A stretch of 64,000 nt of DNA. Source: Fragilaria crotonensis (Eukaryota > Bacillariophyta > Fragilariophyceae > Fragilariales > Fragilariaceae). A model generated the notes under the pieces. That model did not search any database, was not told the DNA's origin, and saw nothing but the letters and a program-made list of their open reading frames with translations. Position 1 is the first letter of the stretch, and every line of letters begins with the position of its first letter. This document shows positions 24,230 through 36,297 of this stretch, in pieces. The stretch lies in contig JAKSYS010000154.1 of NCBI GenBank assembly GCA_022925895.1, positions 39,656-103,655 of the forward strand. The letters run 5' to 3'. Both the position numbers and the translations under genes were made by a program.

Positions 24230-24956
24230 GTTTGTTTTATTAAATGATGATCTTCTGTTGATATCAGAGATACTGAAGTAAAGCTAAAAGTTGACGAGGG
24301 GATGTGATGGTTGCGACTTCGACTGCGGATTACAGTCGTCGTCGGCAACCGCAAACGGAATCACGGTGGAAGCGTGATGGCATCGATTAACGCGTACGTG
24401 TCCTGTCATCCAGGTTACTTCACAATCTCAAATGCCTCCCAAAATGCAAATTTACTGTCGCACTGTCAAAGGACATTGGACTGGATGGCAACAAAAAAGG
24501 AAAATATGGGATGTCGGAACTAAGCGATCTGTGACGTATGTCATACTCGCACGAGTTTGATGTCGATTTAAGATACACACCCACACCAACTTGGCGAGGA
24601 GTACATATCGTACTTGAACCAGGTGTCAAATGAATTGGTACCACTACTGCTACGCAATGTACTTACCAGTATATCTCCTACTGATACCAGCGACACATAC
24701 CAAGTTGTGCATAGGAAGATGACAAGTACGATTCGGCGTGGGTGATGTAGGCTACTGTATCAGACAGATAAGAGGACGACATTTCACATACCAATTGTAC
24801 AGTACTTCAACGAGCACATTCAAGCCTACCGGAGTACCACTTGACTATGTCGTCAACGGTAAGATCGTCGCTTCAGCCTCACCGATGATCGTCGTCAATT
24901 CCCACACACATTTTTGTCACACCTCACACTCTGCACCATCACGAAGTCTCGAAACG
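24230..24956. promoter_or_regulatory. Divergent intergenic region between PDH E2 and fabZ
   Basis: About 730 bp separating divergent start codons of two genes of plastid acetyl-CoA/fatty-acid metabolism, so it must hold both promoters. GTAC-rich low-complexity sequence fills about 24590-24840. I see no confident core promoter motif. Confidence 0.5.
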
Positions 24957-25723
24957 ATGAAGGTTGCTACTCTTGTCCTCGCCGTCGTCACTAGTGCTAC
25001 AACGCTAGTTTCAGCTTTTGTTGCTCCTCAGACATCTGCTGCCTTCAGCAGTGCAGGCGTGGGCACTAGCAGACCCTCGACCACACGAGTTTGGGATGCC
25101 AAGGATGTATCTGCCTTGACCAAGGACTTGACAACGGTGTTTTCCTCCGAAGATATTGATAAGATTTTACCACATCGGTATCCCTTTGCATTGGTTGACA
25201 AGGTCATTGAGTACGAAGCTGGAAAGGTACGCTGCGGAAAGAATTCCACGTTCCAAACGCCATAGCACTAGCAAAAAGAGAGGTCTACACTACCGGTTGG
25301 GGACACGTCCATCACAATCACTTCATTTTCCTCACAATATGCGTTTGTCGTTTCCTCCCATCACCTAAAACACAGAAAGCTGTAGGGATCAAAACCGTCA
25401 CAAAGAATGAACCACATTTCAATGGTCACTTCCCCGATCGTCCCATCATGCCCGGAGTCATGCAAGTTGAAGCACTGGCACAGCTCGCCGGTATTGTCTG
25501 TCTCCAGATGGAGGGTGACTCGCCGGGGGCAGTCTTTTTCTTCGCTGCTGTTGACGGTGTCAAATGGAAGAAACCTGTCATCCCAGGTGATGTTCTAGTC
25601 ATGGAAGTGGAAATCACAAAGTGGAAGGCTAAGTTCGGAATCGCGAAGGCCACGGGAAGGGCCTATGTGGATGGAGAATTGGCAGTAGAAGTGGACGAAA
25701 TGACATTCGCTCTTGCAAAGTAA
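24957..25723 (+). CDS. fabZ: Plastid 3-hydroxyacyl-ACP dehydratase FabZ, one intron
   Basis: FabZ removes water from 3-hydroxyacyl-ACP in type II fatty-acid synthesis. Exon 1 is 24957-25226, exon 2 is 25376-25723; the 149-bp intron runs from AAG|GTACGC to ACACAG|AAAGCT (phase 0). The 205-aa product starts with MKVATLVLAVVTSATTLVSAFVAP: signal peptide plus ASAFAP-like motif, hence plastid targeting. The mature hot-dog domain shows DIDKILPHRYPFALVDKV, NEPHFNGHFPDRPIMPGV with the catalytic His, and QVEALAQ with the catalytic Glu. The ATG at 24957 was chosen over an in-frame ATG at 24738 because only it places the signal peptide at the N-terminus. Its 3' end converges on KARI with 178 bp between stops. 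Confidence 0.95.
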
Positions 25724-25901
25724 AGAAGAGCGTGCCGGCGCACACGCACATGCTTCCGCAACATTCACTGAAGCTCCGCTACAACACGTTAGAACCACAT
25801 AGAAAGTCATATCTACTACTGGTAAAATCCCATCTATGTCATGCATGTATTGTCTGTTTCAGGTCAGTCAGTTTGTGTGTGTCAATGGTTTAAACACCAT
25901 C

Positions 25902-27850
<1,949 letters not shown>

Positions 27851-28348
27851 GGTCTTTTTCCTGTTTCAAAACTAGATGTGGGGAGATTTTGCTTCGTTGG
27901 ATGGGTCGCACAGCGTGTGTGTGTGTGGTCCGCAGAGCAGAGCACAAGCACCTTCGGGCAACTCGAAATTGAATCTCGATGTTTCCCTTCATTGCCTCCT
28001 CGTGTCCACAGAAAACACTGACTATGGCCAGGCGAAACGTTCTGTCGGCTGTCGGGTATTATGGAGCACCGTATCATTCCCGTAGCCCGTACTAGTACCC
28101 TGTAATGGAGTAATAGTACTCAGTACCACCGGCTTCCGGTACTGGTACAGGTATACTGGTATGAAGCATAGTCACATCAATGTCACGATTCACGATTGAG
28201 AACGTTACCTGGTAGTGTCACACATACACAATCTGCTACGCTGGTAGATGTCATAGACGACATATGAATACATTCTGTACCGGTAGTAGTATAAATTCAA
28301 TACGATTAGTACACAGTATCTGCAGTATGCATACTTGTACCGGTGGTA
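27851..28348. other. Intergenic upstream of KARI
   Basis: Contains the KARI promoter side near 27851-28000, then GTAC-rich low-complexity sequence up to the inverted-repeat element at 28349. No gene seen. Confidence 0.6.
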
Positions 28349-28598
28349 CCACATAAAAATGGCTTGGAACCAATAGTTTCACAAGAGTTATAAATTACTG
28401 TATCTCCGTAGAAACATAAATGTTCAACGAACGGTTCTTATATCTTTGATCCTTCATCTGCTTGTCAACAGCAATGAGGAATGATCAAAGTACTGGGAGC
28501 AAGATCCGAATTGCCTATCGATGATAAACAAGTCTTCGTTTTTCATTTACTGGCTCAAAGTCGTGTATAAATATTAATACATATATAGATAACTAGTG

Positions 28599-28700
28599 GG
28601 TGCCTCCCAATTGGTCGGACTTTTGGAATACGTGTACGGTAAAAACGAAAAAACCCACGCCTCCCAATCGGTCGGACTTTTGGAATACATGTACGGTATG
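28599..28700 (-). repeat. Duplicated Helitron 3' terminal segment
   Basis: A ~41-bp unit (GCCTCCCAATTGGTCGGACT... on the + strand) is present at about 28600-28640 and again at 28660-28700, offset by 60 bp. The outer copy abuts the CTAG end. It includes the short palindrome CCAATTGG. Helitron ends normally carry one hairpin terminator, so the second copy may be an internalised former end. Confidence 0.7.
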
Positions 28701-28837
28701 GGTTGTGCACGGTTGTGTGTAGTGGCAAGCGTGCTGCAAATGATGTGTTTTACAACACAATTAGATGAGGAAAAAAAGTGACAAATTCATAGAAATTTGC
28801 TAATTTAGATTGCCAAAATACACAGTATTGAAGTTGT

Positions 28838-30217
28838 TTACAAATCCTGTTGATGATACTGAGGGCACAGTTTTGATATCAGGACCTCCTTATAAACAAT
28901 GTTGTGCAGAAGATGACCATCAGTAAATATGAAAAGATCATGTGGGTTACGAACTCTTGAGAGAGCAACGTAAAGCTGGCCATGTGCAAATACACCTTGT
29001 GGCAAGAAAATGCCAACTCTTCGCAATGTTTGACCTTGACTCTTGTTGATCGTCATTGCATATGCTGGTTGAACTGGAAACTGACGTCGTTTGAAGACAA
29101 ATGGCAGCTCATCTTGAGGTGATAGGAGAGCAATCCGTGGTATGTCCACAATTTCTGCAGTGGTAGGAATCAAACACTGGAGGACAGACTGTGAGATACG
29201 GCGAACAATGAGGCAGTGCCATTGCTGAGTGTGCTTGATAGGTTTCGAGCAGCATGACCAACATGCCTTTTTCAGAGTGAGGCAATGTGGTGGAAGGCCA
29301 GATAGCTCCAAAGAGTTCAGGAATTCAGGAGGATAGAGGGTATGTGCAGGATCATTAGGTTCCTCAGATATGATGTTGTCAATACTGAGAAACACATGTT
29401 CATCATGAGGTAGCCTTGAGGTTACCATATCATTGATTCTTTGAACATCTTTGTTTTTAGGACATAGAATAGCACGTTCAGACCAATAGGCTGGTTCATT
29501 GGAAGAAAAATCATCAAACACATGCTCAACCAGTTCGTTTGTATCCTGAGGCTGGAATATATAAGATGGTAGATTTATTGGGGAAGGCTCCATATCCTCG
29601 CCGATCCTCAACAGGAAAGATGCAAAATGGGAAAGTACTTCTTGGAACTCTGGGTTAGCATTTGTGTTCTGTAAGTCCATTCGCAATCGCATATTTTCAG
29701 AGAGTTGCATTACATTCACAGATGATGTTTGCCAGACTTTGGATTGTAGGACAGTTGAATGCACAGTGGTAGCTCTTCCAGCATGGCGTAGTATGGGAAG
29801 CACTTGACGAAAGTCACCACCCATGACGACAACCAAGCCACCAAATGGAGCATCATTACGTTCAAGTAAATCACAAAGAGACTGTGAAAGAACATCAAGA
29901 CCAACACCCTTAAGCATTGTGATCTCATCAATGATCAAAATCTTTGCAACCTTCATAACTTCTGCCTTCTCTTTTGATAGGTTGCACATGGATGTTTCAT
30001 ATAATTGAATTGGAAGCCCGGATATATAGTGCAGAGTACGGCCCAAAGGGGCAAAGTTTGAGGCAGCAATGCCTGATATGGCCGTTGCAAGGGCAACCTT
30101 CCCTTCACTGCGCACCTTGGCAAGGATCATCCTGAACAACTCCGTCTTACCTGAGCCTGCAGGTCCATCAACAAAATAAACATTTTTCTGATTTTCAGTA
30201 CCAGCATTGTTGTTCAC
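28838..30217 (-). pseudogene. Helitron Pif1-like helicase part
   Basis: SF1B DNA helicase that unwinds the element during rolling-circle transposition. Visible motifs: Walker A VDGPAGSGKTELFR, IAASNFAPLGRTLHY, Walker B ILIIDEITML, GGDFRQVLPI, LSENMRLR, YAMTINKSQGQTLRRVGI and LYVALSRV near the C-terminus. In-frame sequence extends upstream of 30217 (LNLEQRAIFDAVLASVNNN). Between GLPPHCLTLKK and IVRRISQSVLQC the expected GMPVMLLRNL segment is out of frame, so small indels have occurred. It is the C-terminal half of one RepHel polyprotein with the fragments upstream on the same strand. Confidence 0.88.
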
Positions 30218-30258
30218 AGAAGCAAGTACAGCATCAAAAATAGCACGCTGTTCAAGAT

Positions 30259-33200
30259 TCAGGAGAGGAGGCGATCCAGCTGCTGTTGAATATCAGTGTT
30301 GGATGATGACAGCTGCAATTCTAACAAATGGTTGACTGAATTGTTGTCCATGGCACTCCCATGCTCCTCAACCAGAAGTGTGCGGAGGGATGGTATCCAT
30401 TCGAATACAGAACGGCTGTGCATTATCCCCAGAAGGGCATCAAGTTTACGCACAAGGAGGTCCTGCAGGTGTTGTTCACTAAGGCTGGGTTGACGGTGTG
30501 CATAGTCTTCTGACAGGGCAGCCCAGTGAGAGTCATAGAGTGACCTTGGGTCAGAGACATCACAGTTGAAGAGGATGATTGCAAAAGTCTTCTGAGCCTT
30601 GCTGGGAGAGTGTCTGTGTGGCTTCCTGCATGGCTCGATGCCACTCAGTATCATCATCTAGAAGACCCAATGTACGACAGGCATCTTGAAATGTTGGACA
30701 AAGTACATCATCAACGGTTCGTAGAGCTTCAAAGCTTGTTGCACCTTTCACTACAGTCAACATCCTTCGCAGGAAGTATCTCTCACCAGAAGAAGGGGAA
30801 GCACTGTAGAGGCGAGACACAGTGGGGAATGTCTGCCGGTGATTGGAGCGTCGTACCCAGCACTTCTCGACACCAGCACTTTTCCATGTGTAGTGTTGTG
30901 GGATGTCATGATAAAGGAACTGGCGAGCATACTGATCATGCCGATTGAGGTCCAACCAGGCAGTCAATTGTGTACAGGGTGGTCCTCTTGCAAGCACTTG
31001 AGCAACATTTTCATTTTCCTCAAAAACCACTGATTGCTGATTGGGAAGATGGAACATTAGGCGCATCACATTGGGCTTCTCTGAATGTAGACGAAGGCTG
31101 AAGAGGCGCCAGCATGCCTCTGATGCAGAGACATAACGTCCATCAAGATAGAGCTTGATCTCATCAACATCTTCCCCCATCTGGACTGCAGCACGGTCGT
31201 GTCCCTTGTATACATACTTGTAGAGGTACTTGACGGCCTGCACTGAATTGCACACCTCAACATTGATATGACAATCATACTTCTTGGTAAGATGGCAATT
31301 ATATGGCACAACCCAGCGGTTGTCCAACTCAGCTCCTCGAACAGTTACAGTCCTTCCATCATCACGTCGATGATATTGAGGAATCCATCATCATTGAGTG
31401 TTGTCTCATCTTGAAAGGGCCGGGATACTTGTCCTTGCATTCACCTGCTGGCTTTGTAGAACTATTACAACACTTCAAATTTTTCCATCGATTGGGAAAC
31501 TTTGGTGCCACAGGGCCCATGCAACATACACCTCTTCACAGTTGCAAAAGTTCAGGATCTATCAATGCATCTGGGATCTCAGCTGAAACAATATGGTCAA
31601 TGTCAGATTCTGTGCGCGGTTTGTCATTCTCTGCCAAAATGACCAGTACATGTGCATGTGGCAATCCTCGCTTCTGAAATTCGATGGTGTAGATAGCAGC
31701 CACAACCCTTCCAAGCACTTGCCGCTTCTGGAGGTCAAACATCATCTCTGTAAATTTGAGATGGAACACTCGTGCCACCAAATCTGGTCTGTCATTTACA
31801 GTTTGGCCAGGAAGAAGGTTTTCAACAACTTCTGGCCACTGCGGATTGGTTGTCATTGTAATAAAGAGGTCTGGCTTGCCCATTCGGCGCACAATTGCCA
31901 ATGCATCCTGGCAAAGCTGGTGCATGTTTCTTGCACTTCAATGTGAGATGAAGGCAGAATGATTCGTCGCCCCAGCTGTCGAGTGTTTGTCACATCCTCA
32001 CCAGCAACAGCATCTGCAATGCCTTGATAAAGTTCAGCACGCAATCTTGGTTGATTAAGACGGATGAAATTAAGACGGCCTTGTTCCACTTGGGCATAGC
32101 AGTCCACAATGTATTGGTGAAACAGCTTCCTGCAAAGTGAAGGTGATTGGAGAACTGAGCAGCAGGTCGTACAAAAGCCGAAATGCAGCATGCATGAGGC
32201 AAGTTAATCTTGTCAAATGTGGAGTCGTAGCATTTGGACCAGTTTGCATCATGCCAGGATGCCAGCCTCTTGGGGAGCCTGTTGGAAAAAGTACATATGC
32301 CAGTGGAGAATAGTCGGGATGGAGCTCTGAGATTGACTGAATTGCTCCAGCGAAGCAATACTCGAATATCACGGTTACCTGAACCTTCGTCAGGAAGAAT
32401 CACAGCTACCTCACTGGAACTTGGTGCATTGTACCGTCTGTTGTCCAATTCAGGTTGATCCAGGATATGCATTGCAACATTGTGGCCAGGCAATTCAACA
32501 TCATGATTACCATCAGTATTACTGGCCAAGGTTTCCTCATCAAGAGCTTGCTTGAATAATCCATACAGCCGGTTTTGATTCTGAATCATTTGCTGCAATA
32601 AAACCAAAGTATTCCTGTCCAAGGTATTCAAATGATGTAAACGATTGTCCACCTCATGGTTAGTGTCATAGAAATAGAGTTGTGCAAAAGCAGGATGCTG
32701 TCCAGGTTCTGGGAGCAATGATCCTAACCGTGGTACATTGAGCCATGAATGCGAAAAGTATAAATTCCACAACTCCTATCAATCAAAGCATCATCCACAT
32801 TAGCGCCTATTGAGGCAAAACTCAAGGCAGAGTTGTAGGCACGGATGTGTGGCATGAACAATTCATGTGCATGAAAAGATCCATCAACACATTTGGTGTG
32901 GGATCGAGAGGAGGAGAGATACCTTGCCCTTGGCACAGCAAGATGAAAAGTAGCCCCTTTCAGACCTTGATTCATTTGGAAAATGCAGTGCAGAGCAGCC
33001 CTGACATTCAACTGTGCATGGGCCAAGGACATGACGTGCTGGAGCAGGAGCAGATGAATAGGCTGCGCCATTGGTGCGTTGGCAACTTTGGCGTGTTTGT
33101 CTCATGTGCTCTTGGTGCTGAGTGGTGATGGCAGCCATCTGTGTGGCAGCAACAGGGTCACCTTCTTGAGATCTCTGGAGGCGCTCCAGGCGTGTTTGTC

Positions 33201-33853
33201 TCATCTGCTCTTGGTTCCTAGTGGTGATGGCAGCCATCTGTGTGGCAGCTACAGGGTCACCTTCTTGAGATCTCTGGAGGCGCTCCAGACGTGTTTGTCT
33301 CATGTGCTCTTGGTGCTGAGTGGTGATGGCAGCCATCTGTGTGGCAGCAACAGGGTCACCTTCTTGAGATCTCTGGAGGCGCTCCAGACGTGTTTGTCTC
33401 ATCTGCTCTTGGTGCTGAGTGGTGATGGCAGCCATCTGTGTGGCAGCAACAGGGTCACCTTCTTGAGATCTCTGGAGGCGCTCAGACGTGTTTGTCTCAT
33501 GTTCTCTTGGTGCTGAGTGGTGATGGCAGCCATCTGTGTGACAGCAACAGGGTCACCTTCTTGAGATCTCTGGAGGCGCTCCAGACGTGTTTGTCTCTTC
33601 TGCTCACGGTTCCTGGTGGTGATGGTGGCCATCTGTGTGACAGCAACAGGGTCACCTTCTTGAGATCTCTGGAGGTGCTCCAGGCGTGTTTGTCTCTTCT
33701 GCTCACGGTTCCTGGTGGTGATGGCGGCCATCTGTGTGGCAGCTACAGGGTCACCACCTTCTTCTTGGGACAGGTTGCAAGTTTGGCACGCCTTTTCCTT
33801 GCTGCAATGGCAGCTGGCTTTGTTGATAGTGAATGTTTACTTGGGTGTGACAT
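30259..33853 (-). pseudogene. Helitron Rep nuclease and N-terminal region, broken into several frames
   Basis: Rep starts and ends rolling-circle transposition by nicking and joining DNA. From the 5' side (33853): MSHPSKHSLSTKPAAIAARK, a run of 33-residue basic repeats, an acidic Helitron-like N domain (about 32772-31990), DLFITMTTNPQWPEVVENLL, the HUH motif in GLPHAHVLVIL (about 31650), DNRWVVPYNCHLTKKYDCHI and the paired catalytic tyrosines in VKYLYKYVYKGHDRA (about 31200), then the Rep-helicase linker ending near 30259. At least five frame changes separate these blocks, so no functional product is expected. Confidence 0.85.
33100..33770 (-). repeat. 99-bp coding tandem repeat, about seven units
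   Basis: Equivalent positions recur at 33121, 33220, 33319, 33418, 33516, 33615 and 33714: spacing 99 bp except one 98-bp step where GCGCTCCAGA became GCGCTCAGA, causing a frameshift. Each unit encodes 33 residues resembling MAAITTQHQEQMRQTRLERL plus QRSQEGDPVAATQ. Arg/Gln-rich repeats of this kind occur ahead of the Helitron N domain in other Helitrons. Confidence 0.9.
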
Positions 33854-34833
33854 AATGGTTATATGCTGATTGGAAAGAATTGGAAGCAAGGAATTATGTG
33901 AGCGGTACAATTACTGTAGGTGTATGAGGTACTGAGTCTACAGTACAGCGTACAGTACCATACTGTACAGTACTGAGTACATCTTATAGTGAGTGAGTGT
34001 ATGAGGTACTGGAGTACAATGTAGAGTCGTAACAGGGACTACAGTACAGCCAGCGTACAGTACTGTGCAATGACCACCAATAATACAACTTCACGACGCA
34101 ACCCGCCGTTAATTAAGCGTTATTTTCAAAACCAAAACACCCACCGTTAATAAAACGTTATTTGAGTAAGGGATGGCTTTTGTAATCAAAAAATTTGCGT
34201 TCATGGGGGGGCCAAGCACCAATACTGGCGAAGCTTCTTGGTTACTGTTACTTTCAGTACTCAACCCTGGCGAAGCTCCGTAGTGAAAAAATTCAGACAG
34301 TATTCATTTGATCCAGTACCCCAGAGTGGTCATACTCCGTAACAGACGGACGCACGCACGCACACACGCACACAATTAATTTATAATATAGTAGGATATT
34401 TTATATTCCGTTCTTTTTTTTTTTCACAAGAGTTTGATGAGTGAATCGTCAATCGAAATTCGTATTGGTACAGGGTTTTGTACGAGCTGTTTGTACCACA
34501 CAGTGTAGAACGAACGCCAAGTGGAATTCTTTCAAACGTATGAAAATATACAGAACTGTAGCTTGTAGAAATTGGGAGGCATCCTCGACATGTGAAAATG
34601 GTCGTGCAACAATGTTTTGACGGCTCATCTACAGTATGCGTTTTCTAGAGAATTGAGCATTTAAAATTCTTTCCTATCAGCAGAACATATCTCTATTGGT
34701 TATCTGAGGAGAGCTTTATAATAGGTCACGGTGTGAAATTATGGAAAATGGATTGTTTTTGTGTAGAGTTCCTTGAATTTCACAAGAGATTGGTTCAAAG
34801 CCAATTTATCGGGTCAAAGCCATTTTTATGTGG

Positions 34834-36297
34834 TACCAGGTATCATTGAAGAGGCAAGACGAGAGACGCGAGACATGGGCTGTGTAGACGCTGTTCGCAT
34901 AAAGTATGCATACAGGCAGGACCCGGGACACCCACTGCAAAGTACCAGTTGTAGAATTCAGATGCTAGCTACCGAAATTCTCAGCAAAGAGCTACAAGTA
35001 CCACCACCACTGGTAAACTTCAGTTCAGTGACGAGCATGCTACTAGTTAGTGTACGGTTGATTTCTGCCAGTGTGGAGTGTGGAGTACCTGGTGTACGGA
35101 GGTGCTACTTACAACAAGTACTACCTATGCCGCAAGTTGGATCCTGAAAAAAGCCTCCTGGCATTGTATGACATAGTGGAGGGAGAGCAATTGTTTATGC
35201 AATGTGTCAAATTAAAACCCTTGCCTTGCTCAAAAAAGCCCAGTCTTTCTTTGTTCTATGCTGCCGAGTGACCATAGTTGTTGTAGCATTTGATAGTTCC
35301 TTGTCTGTAGAGTGCTGGTCAGTGAGTACTACTAGTTGTGTTGCCCGTTGTCATAGTCTACTACCAGTCTGCTTTCCTTGTTTGTTGCTGCTGGATGATC
35401 ATAGATGTGCTTGCTGTTGATTATTGTTCATAGAGTGTCAATGCAATTCCAGCAGCACTACTGTAGTCTACATTAGTTGTTGTTTGTTCTCACTGGATGA
35501 CGACGGATGATGCATCTATGCTGCCACCACAGCTGTTGACTCTCATCCGTAGATTTGCTGAAATGCACAGTACAAACAGGACTGCCAGAACTTGTTCTTT
35601 GCAGGATCCTGACCAGCCACAGATGATTTCACTGTTGATGGTTATCTGTTGAGTGTCAAGAATGCAGCACTAGTAGCAGATATGCCAAAGCCTTCCCTAT
35701 TCATTATTTGCTGACTGATCCCTAGAGTGTGAATGCCATAGTAGCAGGACTACCATACTAGTCTAGTAGTGCATGTATGATGACGCTGTTGATTGTCATC
35801 TTTGGAGTGAAAGTGATATTGCTGTCTTTTTTGGATGACCACTGGTTGATGGCGCTGTGCCTCCTACTGCAGTACTGTAGGAGTCCGTAAAATTGCACGA
35901 ATTGTGACTGAGTTATGACTGATATGGTAGATCTCGGATGCTAGCTACCGATTTTATTTCAACCATTCTACCACCAGCAACGTACACGGTGCTCAGCACC
36001 GCGAGGGGTACCCCAGCTACCACCAAATAGGCGTACGTGAAAGTTCTGAGCTGTTTTGTAGGGGTGTCCCGGGTCTATACAGGCGGGGTCCTCCGAGTAC
36101 GTAGGACAACAGGACAACGCCACAAGGTTCCCTTCTCTCTGGGATTGGATCTTACGATCCGGCACTGACGAGACTGAGAGATGAGAAAGTCATCGGATTT
36201 ATCGACAACTACAAGCGATTCGCCTTAGTACCTTCAGGAGTTGGTGAATGACGAACTCCTGAAGTCCCTGACAAACTAGTGAACTGAATTCTCTACG
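34834..36297. other. Gene-free region with CpG-poor block flanked by a 15-bp direct repeat
   Basis: No coding sequence recognised. GATGCTAGCTACCGA occurs at 34961-34975 and 35937-35951, bracketing a ~960-bp stretch rich in TGATGAC/TAGTACTACTAG words and relatively poor in CpG. The last ~300 bp before 36298 are of more ordinary composition and presumably carry the amidoligase promoter. Confidence 0.5.

Larger units (their letters stand above)
28593..34396 (-). mobile_element. Helitron rolling-circle transposon, decayed, nested in the TA element
   Basis: Read on the minus strand the element begins with TCCTACTATATTATAAATT (from 34396), close to the canonical 5' TC...CTATAATAA Helitron end, and ends with CACCCACTAG (to 28593). 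The flanking bases are A and T, the usual AT insertion site of Helitrons, which make no target duplication. Inside are, in the right order, an N-terminal repeat/zinc-finger-like region, a Helitron-like N domain, an HUH Rep nuclease with paired tyrosines and a Pif1-type helicase, all on the minus strand. The coding region is broken by several frameshifts. Length 5804 bp. Confidence 0.85.
28349..34833. mobile_element. TA-flanked inverted-repeat element (MITE-like) interrupted by a Helitron
   Basis: The left end CCACATAAAAATGGCTTGGA (28349) and the right end, ending ...AAGCCATTTTTATGTGG at 34833, are inverted copies (identical over the first 17 bases). Both are flanked by TA (28347-28348 and 34834-34835), the target duplication of Tc1/mariner- or Harbinger-type elements. 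Removing the Helitron (28593-34396) leaves about 680 bp, close to the 597 bp of the related element at 47466-48062, whose ends start CCACATAAAAAGTGCC. No transposase of its own is visible, so it is probably non-autonomous. Confidence 0.8.

Noticed and set aside
24738-24956. Upstream in-frame ATG for fabZ
   Set aside because: It would put 73 residues of low-complexity sequence before the signal peptide and destroy plastid targeting.
33100-33770. Regular ~99-bp spacing suggested a CRISPR-like array
   Set aside because: The whole unit is repeated without variable spacers and it is in frame with Helitron protein sequence, in a eukaryotic context.
34773-35147. 124-codon frame after the Helitron
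   Set aside because: It overlaps the MITE terminal repeat and runs into GTAC-rich low-complexity DNA; no domain.
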